A stretch of DNA of 64,000 nucleotides, taken from NCBI RefSeq assembly GCF_030323545.1, contig NZ_CP122954.1, positions 434,001 to 498,000 of the forward strand. The letters run 5' to 3'. The first letter of the stretch is position 1; each line of letters begins with the position of its first letter. Of this stretch, positions 27,345-36,196 are shown in pieces. The DNA is from Helicobacter pylori (lineage in GTDB: Bacteria; Campylobacterota; Campylobacteria; Campylobacterales; Helicobacteraceae). Both the position numbers and the translations under genes were made by a program. Below the pieces are notes generated by a model. That model was given only the letters and a program-made list of their open reading frames with translations, did not search any database and had not been told where the DNA came from.

Positions 27345-28673
27345 TTATTCAAACACCCTTTTAAAAATCGCCCCCACATTTTTAGTGTAATAGCTGTAAT
27401 CAAAACATGCTTTGATTTCATCCTCGCTCAAATATTTTTTCAAGCGTTCATCGTTGAGTAGGGCGTTTAAAAACAAATTTTCATCAGCGTTTTTAAAAGC
27501 GCCTTGTTGCAAAACCTCCCATATTTTCATCGCATTTTCTTGCACGATAGAATAGCTTTCTTCTCTGCTCAAACCTTTTTTGGGCAATTCCAATAACACT
27601 CGTTGCGAAAAAACTAACCCCCCACTCAAAGCTAAATTTTTAAGCATGTTTTTAGGATAAACCACCAAATTTTCAATCACGCTATTTAGGCGGCTGAGCA
27701 TAAAATCGCTAGTGATAAACAGATCGGGTAATGCAAAACGCTCCACAGAGCTATGGCTCATGTCCCTTTCATGCCATAAGGCGACATTTTCTAACATAGG
27801 GGTAGTAAAAGAGCGAATCACCCTGCAAAGCCCGGTGATATTCTCGCTCAATATGGGGTTTCTTTTGTGAGGCATCGCAGAGCTCCCTTTTTGCCCTGTT
27901 GAAAAAGCTTCTTCCACTTCATAGACTTCACTGCGTTGCAAATGGCGGATATTGACAGCGATTTTTTCACAACTGCTCGCTAAAAGAGCCAGATCGCATG
28001 CAAGCCTAGCGTAGCGGTCTCTTTGAATGACTTGATTGCTGATATTGGCGGTTTTTAAGCCTAAAAATCCGCACGCTAATTCTTCTAATTCTAAAGGGGC
28101 GTGCGCGAAATTCCCCATAGCCCCACTGATCGCTCCCACGCTGATAAATTCCATCGTTAAATCTAAGGCTTTTAAATGCCGTTTGATTTCATCAGCAAAA
28201 AGGGCTAACACTAAGCCAAAAGTAATGGGTTCGCCAAACATCCCATGGCTTCTGCCCACCATCAGCGTGTCTTTATGCTCTAAAGCCCTGTTTTTAAGGG
28301 TTTCATAGAGGTTTTTAACGCCTTTTTGAATGAGTTTTAAGCTTTTTGTCATCAATAACGCCATAGCCGTATCAATGCAATCGCTAGAAGTGATCCCATA
28401 ATGAAAAAAGCGCGATTCTTCGCCCAGGCTTTCAGCCACGCAAGTGGTGAAAGCGATTAAATCATGCTTAGTGGTTTTTTCAATTTCTTTGATGCGCTCA
28501 AGGTTGAATGCCGCCTTAGCGCAGATTTTTTCACAATCGCTATCTTGGATTTGCCCAAGCTTGTTCCACGCCCTAACGACAGCTTTTTCCACTTCTAGAT
28601 AGGTTTCAAACTTGGTTTGCTCATTCCATAGGGCTTTCATTTCTTCATTCGCATAGCGTTCTAACACCGACAA
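27345..28673 (-). CDS. purB: Adenylosuccinate lyase
   Basis: PurB catalyses two fumarate-releasing steps in purine synthesis: SAICAR to AICAR and adenylosuccinate to AMP. The fumarase/aspartase superfamily signature GSSAMPHKRNP is at about residues 260-270 and holds the catalytic serine region. THis-type segments TTKHDLIAF near 65 and GRSHGMFGEPITFG near 140 are also present. Length is 442 residues, typical of the short bacterial PurB. H. pylori relies on purine salvage, and the step to AMP is the more relevant one there. It is read away from the por operon's end with a 103-bp gap. Confidence 0.96.
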   Translation of the reverse strand: MSVLERYANEEMKALWNEQTKFETYLEVEKAVVRAWNKLGQIQDSDCEKICAKAAFNLERIKEIEKTTKHDLIAFTTCVAESLGEESRFFHYGITSSDCIDTAMALLMTKSLKLIQKGVKNLYETLKNRALEHKDTLMVGRSHGMFGEPITFGLVLALFADEIKRHLKALDLTMEFISVGAISGAMGNFAHAPLELEELACGFLGLKTANISNQVIQRDRYARLACDLALLASSCEKIAVNIRHLQRSEVYEVEEAFSTGQKGSSAMPHKRNPILSENITGLCRVIRSFTTPMLENVALWHERDMSHSSVERFALPDLFITSDFMLSRLNSVIENLVVYPKNMLKNLALSGGLVFSQRVLLELPKKGLSREESYSIVQENAMKIWEVLQQGAFKNADENLFLNALLNDERLKKYLSEDEIKACFDYSYYTKNVGAIFKRVFE

Positions 28674-28776
28674 TCCTTAAAATCAAAATGGGATTTATGT
28701 TACTTTAAAGGGGTTTAAAAAGTCAAGGGGGAAAACCACACAAGACGCAAAAAAGCGCCTTGATCTAATGGAAGGG

Positions 28777-29721
28777 TTATACTTTAGCTTCTTCCCTGCG
28801 TTGCAAGTATTCCCAACGCTCATTCACATCTTTTTGCAATTCTTCAATAACATGTTCGTTTTCCTTTTTGAAAAGGTGTTTGAAACGTTTTTGTGCCCCT
28901 AAATAATCCCTTACAGGAATGATATTTCTTGGGCGGTAAGTGATTTTCAATTCCCTGCCATTAAAGATTTCAAATAAGGGGAACATCAAACTATCCACAG
29001 CCATATCCGCTAATTCAATGGTTTTATTGGATTCAAATTTCCATTCAGTCGTGCATGGGCTAAGAGCGTTAATAAAGCAAGGCCCTTCAGTGTCTAGCGC
29101 GGTTTTAATCTTTTTGTTCATGTCTTTCCATTTGTTAGGCGAGAGCTGCGCCACATAAGGGACCCCATGGCTTGCCATGATATTGACGATGTCTTTTTTC
29201 TTTTCTTTTTTACCAAAGCTAACCGATCCCGCTGGCGTGGTAGAAGTGCTAGCCCCTAACGGCGTAGAGCCACTTCTTTGACCGCCGGTATTGGCGTAGT
29301 TTTCATTGTCTAGGCAAATGTAAGTCATGTCATGCCCTCTTTCCATGCAACCGCTGATGAATTGAAAACCAATATCATAACTGGCCCCATCGCCCCCAAA
29401 CGCCACGAATTTTGGTTTTTGACCTTGATAGCGCCCCTTATTCACTAGCGCTTTATACATCGCTTCCACCCCTGAAATCGCCGTAGAGCCATTTTCAAAA
29501 CCAATATGGATCCAAGGCACATCCCATGAAGTGTGAGGATACACAGCCGAGCATACCTCTAAACAACCGGTAGAATTGCCTAAAACAATAGGCCCATCTA
29601 CAGCGTTTAAAACTTCGCGCACAATAATGCCATGCCCACAACCCGGACAAAGCAAGTGCGAGCCTTGAAATTTTTCAGCGCTTTGGCTAAAACCTTTGAG
29701 TGTTTTGACTTCTTTTACCAT
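28777..29721 (-). CDS. porB: Pyruvate:flavodoxin/ferredoxin oxidoreductase, beta subunit PorB
   Basis: Thiamine-diphosphate-binding subunit of the four-subunit pyruvate oxidoreductase, which makes acetyl-CoA, CO2 and reduced flavodoxin or ferredoxin. This enzyme replaces pyruvate dehydrogenase in H. pylori and is essential. CPGCGHGIIVREV near residues 22-34 and GDGASYDIGFQFISG near 109-123 (the TPP motif, GDG with NYANTGGQ downstream near 139) are visible. Length is 314 residues. It is the last gene of porC-porD-porA-porB, 12 bases after porA, with AAGGAAA before the ATG. Confidence 0.96.
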   Translation of the reverse strand: MVKEVKTLKGFSQSAEKFQGSHLLCPGCGHGIIVREVLNAVDGPIVLGNSTGCLEVCSAVYPHTSWDVPWIHIGFENGSTAISGVEAMYKALVNKGRYQGQKPKFVAFGGDGASYDIGFQFISGCMERGHDMTYICLDNENYANTGGQRSGSTPLGASTSTTPAGSVSFGKKEKKKDIVNIMASHGVPYVAQLSPNKWKDMNKKIKTALDTEGPCFINALSPCTTEWKFESNKTIELADMAVDSLMFPLFEIFNGRELKITYRPRNIIPVRDYLGAQKRFKHLFKKENEHVIEELQKDVNERWEYLQRREEAKV

Positions 29722-29733
29722 GATATTTCCTTT

Positions 29734-30957
29734 TTAAAAAAAGCTCATTTTAGGGCCGTGCAAGCCTACGAATTGTTGGGTAGGGTGCGTGAGCGTGCCT
29801 TTAAGAGCGTCTTCATTGATTTCTTCAAAAATTCCGCATAAATGCGCGATTGTCATATCCCTTTCGCCTAAACCATAAATGTAGTTAGACACCACAGGGT
29901 GTTTAGTCCCTTGCGTTTGATACACCGCGCTCGTTACCTCATTAAACATCGCCCCCATAGCGCCCGCTGGAGAGCTCTTATCTAAAATCGCTAAAGCTTT
30001 AAGATTTTTCAAATCCTGCCCTAATCTTTCATAAGGGAAAGGGCGCAAGGAATGGATGGTAGCCACGCCGGCCTTAATGCCTTTTTTATGCATTTCTTTA
30101 GCTGCTACGATCGCTGATTCATAAGTGGTGCCTAACGCAAAGATAGCGATTTCAGCGTCTTCTAGCTGGAAAGTTTTAGTCAAATGGTATTGTCTGCCGG
30201 TGAGTTTAGCGAAATCATTAAACACTTCTTCAATCACAGAAGACGCGCTCATGATCGCATGGTGGAGTTGGGCTTTATGCTCATAATGCCATTCTTCTTC
30301 GGCTTGCGCGCCATAGCTTACCGGTTTATCAAAATCCAAAAGCGAATGCTTGGTTTGGTATTCGCCTACGAATTGATAAGCCACTGCATCGCTCAAAGGG
30401 CGGACATTTTGCACGGTGTGCGAGCATAAAAACCCGTCTTGATTGACAATAGTAGGCACGCGCACCTTTTGATGCTCTGCGATTCTAAACGCCATTAAAG
30501 TGAAATCATAAGCTTCTTGGGGGTTGCATGTGCATAAACTTATCCAGCCAGAATCCCTGCTTAAATACATATCAGAATGATCGCCATGGATATTCAAAGG
30601 GGCTGCTAAAGCACGATTGACTAAATTCAAAACGATAGGCAAACGCATCCCAGAAGCTTGGTATAAAACCTCTACCATTAACGCCAAACCTTGAGAGCTA
30701 GTCGCAGTGCTGACCCTCCCGCCTGCAGCAGCGGCTCCCACGCATGCACTCATGGCAGCATGCTCAGATTCCACTAAAACGAATTCGCCATCAATATAAC
30801 CATTATCCTTAAACGAGCCATAATTTTGCACAATGGGCGTTGATGGGGTGATAGGATAGGCTGCGATGACATCAATTTGAGCCTGTCTCAAAGCGTTAGA
30901 ACTAGCGGTATTGCCATCCCACACTTCTATCTCTTGCAATTCAATACTTCTTGCCAT
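29734..30957 (-). CDS. porA: Pyruvate:flavodoxin/ferredoxin oxidoreductase, alpha subunit PorA
   Basis: Large subunit, 407 residues, with the pyrimidine-binding domain of the TPP fold and the transketolase-like C-terminal half. VIAAYPITPSTPIVQN near residues 29-44 and SEHAAMSACVGAAAAGGRVSTATSSQGLALM in two adjacent segments are characteristic of alpha subunits; NIHGDHSDMYLSRDSGW follows near 120. Together with PorB, PorC and PorD it forms the pyruvate-oxidising complex. AAGGAAA lies before the ATG. Oxygen-labile enzymes of this type fit the microaerophilic lifestyle. The gene is intact. Confidence 0.96.
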   Translation of the reverse strand: MARSIELQEIEVWDGNTASSNALRQAQIDVIAAYPITPSTPIVQNYGSFKDNGYIDGEFVLVESEHAAMSACVGAAAAGGRVSTATSSQGLALMVEVLYQASGMRLPIVLNLVNRALAAPLNIHGDHSDMYLSRDSGWISLCTCNPQEAYDFTLMAFRIAEHQKVRVPTIVNQDGFLCSHTVQNVRPLSDAVAYQFVGEYQTKHSLLDFDKPVSYGAQAEEEWHYEHKAQLHHAIMSASSVIEEVFNDFAKLTGRQYHLTKTFQLEDAEIAIFALGTTYESAIVAAKEMHKKGIKAGVATIHSLRPFPYERLGQDLKNLKALAILDKSSPAGAMGAMFNEVTSAVYQTQGTKHPVVSNYIYGLGERDMTIAHLCGIFEEINEDALKGTLTHPTQQFVGLHGPKMSFF

Positions 30958-30966
30958 ATTTTTTCC

Positions 30967-31359
30967 TTATGATTTTTTCTTTTCTTGTTTTTGCGGCCAT
31001 TGAGTGAGGGCGGTAGCGGGCTCAATTTGTTCTTCAAACATCCATAGCGATTTAGGGTTGGTGGGGCAGACATCCACGCACACGCCACAGCCTTTACAAT
31101 GAGAATAATCCACGCCTTTTAACTTGCCCTCTCTTGAAAGAATGGCAGCGTCTGGGCAATAAACCCAACAATTAAAGCAATTGATGCAAATATTATTGTT
31201 ATGCACAGGCTTAGCCACGCGCCAATGAGCCACTGAAGTGGTGAAGTAGCTTTGCTCGGTGTAATGGCGCTCATCGTTGTGTTTTTCCATTTCGCTTTGT
31301 GCGTTTTTTTCAAAAGGGAAGAGCACCGCTCCCATTTCAAATTCATTCCAATCTTTCAT
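30967..31359 (-). CDS. porD: Pyruvate:flavodoxin/ferredoxin oxidoreductase, delta (ferredoxin-like) subunit PorD
   Basis: Electron-transfer subunit with two [4Fe-4S] clusters. The cysteine motifs are CINCFNCWVYCPDA near residues 57-70 and CKGCGVCVDVCPTNP near 89-103, the classic 2x(CxxCxxCxxxC) ferredoxin arrangement. The N-terminal about 50 residues are an acidic extension. At 130 residues it is a normal delta subunit. It lies between porC (upstream) and porA (downstream), with AAGGAA before the ATG and a gap of about 10-15 bases on each side. Confidence 0.95.
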   Translation of the reverse strand: MKDWNEFEMGAVLFPFEKNAQSEMEKHNDERHYTEQSYFTTSVAHWRVAKPVHNNNICINCFNCWVYCPDAAILSREGKLKGVDYSHCKGCGVCVDVCPTNPKSLWMFEEQIEPATALTQWPQKQEKKKS

Positions 31360-31374
31360 CTTTGTTCCTTAATG

Positions 31375-31935
31375 TTATTGAACTTCTTCATAAGCTCTTT
31401 GGATAGCGAGCATGTTAGCGTCAATGACTTCTTGCGTGAGTTTTTTGCCTAAAACTTTCTTAAAAGCTTCTTTAAAAGCCCCGATTTCAAGCATGCCAGA
31501 CACTTTCATTAACGCCCCTAGCATGGGCGTGTTAGGGATGGGGCGTTTTAAGGTTTCCATAGAGATTTTTAAACAATCCACTAAAAACACCTTACGGGTT
31601 TTTAATTCAGGTTTTTTTTCAAACAATTCTTCTTTGTTAAGATAGCTGGTGATGATATAAGTCGTGTCTTCTTTTTCATTGGCGAAGATGTTTTCAATGA
31701 AAACCAAACCCGGATCAATCACCAGCACATAATCAGGCTGCATGAAGCGTTCATGATTTAAAATAGGCTCATCATCAATGCGGTTATAAGCCATCATAGC
31801 AGCCCCCCTTTTAGCTGAACCATAGGAAGCGAACGCTTGCACTTCTTTGCCTGTTTTTGAAATCACATCGGCTAGCCCTTTAGCGCCAGTGATAGCGCCT
31901 TGACCCGCTCGCGCATGCCATCTAATTTGAAACAT
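31375..31935 (-). CDS. porC: Pyruvate:flavodoxin/ferredoxin oxidoreductase, gamma subunit PorC
   Basis: First gene of the por operon; 186 residues. MFQIRWHARAGQGAITGAK at the start holds the glycine-rich GxGxG-like segment of gamma subunits, followed by ASYGSAKRGAAMMAYNRID near residues 37-55. The gamma domain carries the CoA-associated part of the complex in related enzymes. An AAGGAG ribosome binding site precedes the ATG. The operon promoter should lie in the 289-bp gap to the divergent outer membrane protein gene. Confidence 0.95.
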   Translation of the reverse strand: MFQIRWHARAGQGAITGAKGLADVISKTGKEVQAFASYGSAKRGAAMMAYNRIDDEPILNHERFMQPDYVLVIDPGLVFIENIFANEKEDTTYIITSYLNKEELFEKKPELKTRKVFLVDCLKISMETLKRPIPNTPMLGALMKVSGMLEIGAFKEAFKKVLGKKLTQEVIDANMLAIQRAYEEVQ

Positions 31936-32147
31936 GGTAATATGTCTCCTTAATATCGTATAAGATAAATTGAATTTAGCCTAAGATTATACAAGAAAAA
32001 TCATTAACATGTCTTATAACAACACCTTTTTAAGAATTTTTATAGAAAAATGGGGGCATACCCACAAGAATTATGGCTATTTTATGGCTATTTATTCTAA
32101 AAAGATAGGCGTTCTTAATCAAAATCACTAATATTTATTTTAAACTT

Positions 32148-32156
32148 TGTTATTAT
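32148..32156 (+). promoter_or_regulatory. Extended -10 candidate upstream of the HP1107-type omp
   Basis: TGTTATTAT (TG, one base, TATTAT) lies 69 bases before the ATG at 32225 in the porC/omp divergent gap. The match is weaker than those at ggt and galE. The rest of this 289-bp gap is AT-rich, and I see no further gene in it. Confidence 0.35.
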
Positions 32157-32224
32157 TTAGGGTGTGATTTGATTTTAGTCTGTATGGGGCAAGTGTGGGG
32201 TAGGATAACATAAGGAATTGGGTT

Positions 32225-32896
32225 ATGAATAAAACAAATAAAACAATGGTTAAAATATTGATGGGCATGGCGTTATTATCATCGCTTCAAGCCGCAGAGG
32301 CAGATCTTGATGAAAAATCAAAAAAACCTAAATTTGCGGACAGGAATACGTTTTATTTGGGGGTTGGGTATCAGCTTAGCGCGATCAACACATCTTTTAG
32401 CACCGAGTCTGTGGATAAATCGTATTTTATGACCGGCAATGGCTTTGGTGTGGTGTTAGGGGGGAAGTTTGTGGCTAAAACGCAAGCTGTAGAGCATGTG
32501 GGTTTTCGTTACGGGTTGTTTTATGATCAGACCTTTTCTTCTCACAAATCCTATATTTCTACCTATGGTTTGGAATTTAGCGGTTTGTGGGACGCTTTCA
32601 ATTCGCAAAAAATGTTTTTAGGGTTAGAGTTTGGTGTAGGCATCGCTGGGGCGACTTACATGCCAGGAGGGGCTATGCATGGGATTATCGCTCAAAATTT
32701 AGGCAAAGAAAATTCGCTTTTCCAATTGCTTGTGAAAGTGGGTTTTCGTTTTGGCTTTTTCCACAATGAAATCACTTTCGGGTTGAAATTCCCTTTCATT
32801 CCTAACAAAAGAACTGAAATCGTTGATGGCTTGAGTGCGACTACTTTATGGCACCGCTTACCGGTAGCTTATTTCAATTATATCTATAATTTTTAG
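32225..32896 (+). CDS. Helicobacter outer membrane protein (HP1107-type)
   Basis: A 223-residue predicted outer-membrane beta-barrel. It has a signal peptide (about residues 1-23, MNKTNKTMVKILMGMALLSS), a short charged stretch, then RNTFYLGVGYQLSAI near 38 and alternating strands up to PVAYFNYIYNF at the end, with terminal Phe. It is a paralogue of the 277-residue product at 26448-27281 and shares the position and spacing of several motifs. It is divergent from porC and convergent with the next gene, with a 6-bp gap between stops. Function unknown; possible minor porin or structural Omp. Confidence 0.78.
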   Translation: MNKTNKTMVKILMGMALLSSLQAAEADLDEKSKKPKFADRNTFYLGVGYQLSAINTSFSTESVDKSYFMTGNGFGVVLGGKFVAKTQAVEHVGFRYGLFYDQTFSSHKSYISTYGLEFSGLWDAFNSQKMFLGLEFGVGIAGATYMPGGAMHGIIAQNLGKENSLFQLLVKVGFRFGFFHNEITFGLKFPFIPNKRTEIVDGLSATTLWHRLPVAYFNYIYNF

Positions 32897-32902
32897 ATAT
32901 GG

Positions 32903-34210
32903 TTATTTAGAGGTTTTAGATTTGACAAAATCAATTAACTCTCGTGTGTCTATGGTTAGGGTTAAGAATTGCTGATAGGTGGTGATCCACTTGCCCCCTT
33001 TCCCATACAAATGATACCCATCGCCTCCGCCTAAAAAGTTAAAAAACGCATCCGCTCGCACGCTCACCCATTTGTTTTTATAAACATAATAAAGCCCTAT
33101 CATATCAAAATTAGGGGCTCTATACCATGGCAACCCGGTATAAAGGGATTGGCCATAAGTGGCATAAAAGTGCATTTGGGGTTTGTTGGAAAAATAGTAT
33201 CTGTTAAAAATCCCAAAGCCTTTGTATTGTGCTTGGGCGTAAAATTCCCCCCCAAAGCTGTTATAAAATTGAGCGTTTTGACACTCGCTAGCATAACGCA
33301 CGCAATAATGGGTTTGAGACGACTGCGTGCCAAAGGTCATAAAAATATTATCCATATAAGGCATGAGATTTTTAAAATCCGCTTTTAAATAAGCATGGTA
33401 ATAGACTCTATCTAAAATGGTAGGGTTAGAGTATTTCCCTATTTCTCCGCCTTGTGGGTTATTTTTTTGACTGAAATAGGGGTAGCCATTAGGCCATTGT
33501 GGGGTTACATCGCCTGGTTTTAAGTAAGAATTACCGCCGTAAGGGTAATTATCTCCCATGCTATGATGGCTGGCGTTATGAAAAATGACAAGCTGCCCCC
33601 CCAAACCTAAATACCCTTTAAGAAACTGAAATTCTGAAGAAACAAAATACAAGAATTGATCAAAATCGTAATTTTTCTTTTTGGGCTGGTTGTTCCAATT
33701 ACGCCCCCCATACCAATCCACAACGCCCTCAAACCACCCATTCCACCAGCGGTTAGGATCATAAGCTGGTTTGAATTGAAACGCTCCTCCCCTAAAAGTA
33801 GGGTCTATAAACCAAAAAAGTTTTTTAAAAGCGCTTAAAGGGTAATGCCCTATTTGATAGCTTCGCGGCACAATGCCTAAAAAAAATCTCAAATTTTTCC
33901 CTATGTATTGGTAATACATGGTAACCCCCCACGAATAAGGGAAATAGCTATAATGCGTGTGTAAATTTTGAATAAACCACGCCCCAAACATCAAGGCCTG
34001 TCTTTTGTCTAATTGGACGCCGATTTGAGGCATGAGACGACCTTGCATTTTGGTTAGGCTATTCCAATAGGGGTTGTTATTTGGGGCCACTAAATTGAAA
34101 TTAAAGCTCATGAACTTCAAGTCATAGACAAAACTAGCCGCTTTCATTAAAGGCGCTATTAAAAAACCTGAAAACAACAACGCATAAAGAGATTTTTTTA
34201 AGAAAATCAA
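32903..34210 (-). CDS. Putative outer membrane protein (HP1106-type)
   Basis: A 435-residue protein with a signal peptide (about residues 1-24, ending LMKAAS). The mature part is unusually rich in Trp, Tyr, Phe and Asn (NPYWNSLTKMQGRLMPQ near 47, WWNGWFEGVVDWYGGRNW near 157), as in an aromatic-rich beta-barrel. Repeated strand-like stretches with polar turns fit a porin-like protein. It lacks the C-terminal Phe of the classic Hop family, ending DFVKSKTSK. I do not recognise a specific family beyond a Helicobacter outer-membrane type. It is divergent from the first GT8 gene. Confidence 0.65.
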   Translation of the reverse strand: MIFLKKSLYALLFSGFLIAPLMKAASFVYDLKFMSFNFNLVAPNNNPYWNSLTKMQGRLMPQIGVQLDKRQALMFGAWFIQNLHTHYSYFPYSWGVTMYYQYIGKNLRFFLGIVPRSYQIGHYPLSAFKKLFWFIDPTFRGGAFQFKPAYDPNRWWNGWFEGVVDWYGGRNWNNQPKKKNYDFDQFLYFVSSEFQFLKGYLGLGGQLVIFHNASHHSMGDNYPYGGNSYLKPGDVTPQWPNGYPYFSQKNNPQGGEIGKYSNPTILDRVYYHAYLKADFKNLMPYMDNIFMTFGTQSSQTHYCVRYASECQNAQFYNSFGGEFYAQAQYKGFGIFNRYYFSNKPQMHFYATYGQSLYTGLPWYRAPNFDMIGLYYVYKNKWVSVRADAFFNFLGGGDGYHLYGKGGKWITTYQQFLTLTIDTRELIDFVKSKTSK

Positions 34211-34296
34211 ACTAAAATACAGCCCCTTTCATCATCTTTTAAAATTGCAGCATTTAAAATAGCGACATTTTATTTAAAGACAAGATACGATTTTAA

Positions 34297-34863
34297 ATTA
34301 ACTTTCATTAAAAACAACATAAAAACCAAAAACAGAACCCTTTCAAGTTCGGTTTTTTTTTGGATAAAATAGCTTTAAAAAAGGGTGTTTAATTTTTATG
34401 ACTTCATATTCAAGCCATTCTTTTAAAGAACAAGATTTTCATATCCCTATCGCTTTTGCTTTTGATAAGAATTACCTCATTCCTGCGGGCGCGTGTATTT
34501 ATTCCTTGCTAGAAAGCATCGCTAAAGCCAATAAAAAAATTCGTTACACCCTATACGCTTTAGTGGTGGGCTTGAATGAAGAAGATGAAGCAAAACTCCA
34601 CCAAATTACAGAGCCTTTTAAAGAATTTGCCACTTTAGAAGTGAAAGACATTGAACCTTTTTTAGACACTATCCCTAACCCTTTTGATGAGGATTTCACC
34701 AAGCGTTTTTCTAAAATGGTGTTAGTGAAGTATTTTCTAGCGGATTTGTTCCCCAAATATTCCAAAATGGTGTGGAGCGATGTGGATGTCATCTTTTGCA
34801 ATGAATTTAGTGCTGATTTCTTAAGCATTAAAGAAGATGATGAGAATTATTTTTATGGGGTTT
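34297..34863 (+). repeat. 567-bp direct repeat, copy 1 (leader and 5' part of GT8 gene)
   Basis: Identical, as far as I can read, to 35630-36196 (offset 1333 bases). It covers 101 bases of leader and the first about 155 codons of the GT8 gene. The leader carries the terminator-like hairpin AGAACCCTTTCAAGTTC followed by T9 (about 34349-34357), then a -10-like ATAAAAT near 34365-34371. Confidence 0.92.
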
Positions 34864-35594
34864 TAGAAGTTGAAAAGCACCACATGATGGAAGGGTTTTT
34901 GTTTTGTCATTTAGATTACCAGCGCAAGAAAAATTTCACCTTAAGAATGCATGATCTTTTAAAGGGGAATGAGGCTAAAGGGGAGTTGGATTTCACGAAA
35001 TGGTGTTGGCCTAACATGAAAGCTTTAGGGATTGAGTATTGCGTTTTCCCCTTCTATTACACCATTAAAGATTTTTCTAACGCGTATTTAAACGAGAATT
35101 ACAAGAAAACCATTTTAGAGGCGCTCAAAAACCCTACCATTATCCACTATGACGCTTGGTGGGGGGCGGTGAAGCCTTGGGATTACCCTTTTGGTTTAAA
35201 AGCGGATTTATGGCTGAACACTTTGGCTAAAACCCCTTTTATGAGCGATTACACTAAAAAAATGCACACCAATGAGAGCTTTTATACCACAAAAATGGCT
35301 GAGCAGCATTATTTTTCTTCAGTAAAATCTTCAAAAGAAATTGTTTTCAAGGCTCCGTATTTGTTTTTCAAATCGTATCTGTTTGTTGTGTTTAAAGAAA
35401 GGAAAATCCATTCAAGAGTTTTTGAATTAACTTGTGGTTTAGTGAAAAAATTTTTCAATAAGCTTATTTATTTTGGGTTTTTGATGCCTAAAGCGTTAGC
35501 TAAAAGGGTGGTTAGTAAGATCCTTAGAGTTTTAGGGCTTCATGGGATTGCTAAAAAAATTCTAATCAAACTCAAGCTCTTAAAAAAGAGCTAG
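34398..35594 (+). CDS. LPS glycosyltransferase, GT8 family (copy 1)
   Basis: A retaining glycosyltransferase of the RfaJ/GT8 type, 398 residues. The GT8 nucleotide-sugar fold begins IPIAFAFDKNYLIPAGACI near residue 13. The metal-binding DxD motif is WSDVDVIF near 133-140. IHYDAWWGAVKPWDYPFG near 250 resembles the GT8 HxxGxxKPW motif. This is the HP1105 locus, which I recall being assigned a beta-1,3-GlcNAc transferase role in O-antigen; that specificity cannot be read from sequence. Its first about 155 residues are identical to the next gene. AAGGGTG precedes the ATG. The C-terminus is basic and helical, as in membrane-associated LPS transferases. Confidence 0.88.
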   Translation: MTSYSSHSFKEQDFHIPIAFAFDKNYLIPAGACIYSLLESIAKANKKIRYTLYALVVGLNEEDEAKLHQITEPFKEFATLEVKDIEPFLDTIPNPFDEDFTKRFSKMVLVKYFLADLFPKYSKMVWSDVDVIFCNEFSADFLSIKEDDENYFYGVLEVEKHHMMEGFLFCHLDYQRKKNFTLRMHDLLKGNEAKGELDFTKWCWPNMKALGIEYCVFPFYYTIKDFSNAYLNENYKKTILEALKNPTIIHYDAWWGAVKPWDYPFGLKADLWLNTLAKTPFMSDYTKKMHTNESFYTTKMAEQHYFSSVKSSKEIVFKAPYLFFKSYLFVVFKERKIHSRVFELTCGLVKKFFNKLIYFGFLMPKALAKRVVSKILRVLGLHGIAKKILIKLKLLKKS

Positions 35595-35629
35595 AGTAAA
35601 GGGGTTAAAACCCTTCTTTAAATTAATTT

Positions 35630-36196
35630 ATTAACTTTCATTAAAAACAACATAAAAACCAAAAACAGAACCCTTTCAAGTTCGGTTTTTTTTTGGATAA
35701 AATAGCTTTAAAAAAGGGTGTTTAATTTTTATGACTTCATATTCAAGCCATTCTTTTAAAGAACAAGATTTTCATATCCCTATCGCTTTTGCTTTTGATA
35801 AGAATTACCTCATTCCTGCGGGCGCGTGTATTTATTCCTTGCTAGAAAGCATCGCTAAAGCCAATAAAAAAATTCGTTACACCCTATACGCTTTAGTGGT
35901 GGGCTTGAATGAAGAAGATGAAGCAAAACTCCACCAAATTACAGAGCCTTTTAAAGAATTTGCCACTTTAGAAGTGAAAGACATTGAACCTTTTTTAGAC
36001 ACTATCCCTAACCCTTTTGATGAGGATTTCACCAAGCGTTTTTCTAAAATGGTGTTAGTGAAGTATTTTCTAGCGGATTTGTTCCCCAAATATTCCAAAA
36101 TGGTGTGGAGCGATGTGGATGTCATCTTTTGCAATGAATTTAGTGCTGATTTCTTAAGCATTAAAGAAGATGATGAGAATTATTTTTATGGGGTTT
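35630..36196 (+). repeat. 567-bp direct repeat, copy 2
   Basis: Second copy of the segment at 34297-34863, with the same leader (hairpin, T9, -10-like element) and the first about 155 codons of the second GT8 gene. Identity stops abruptly at GGGGTTT, after which the two genes differ. Confidence 0.92.

Noticed and set aside
26448-31935. Long open frames on the strand opposite purB, por genes and glk
   Set aside because: They overlap genes with clear family motifs and have no ribosome binding sites; they are antisense shadows.
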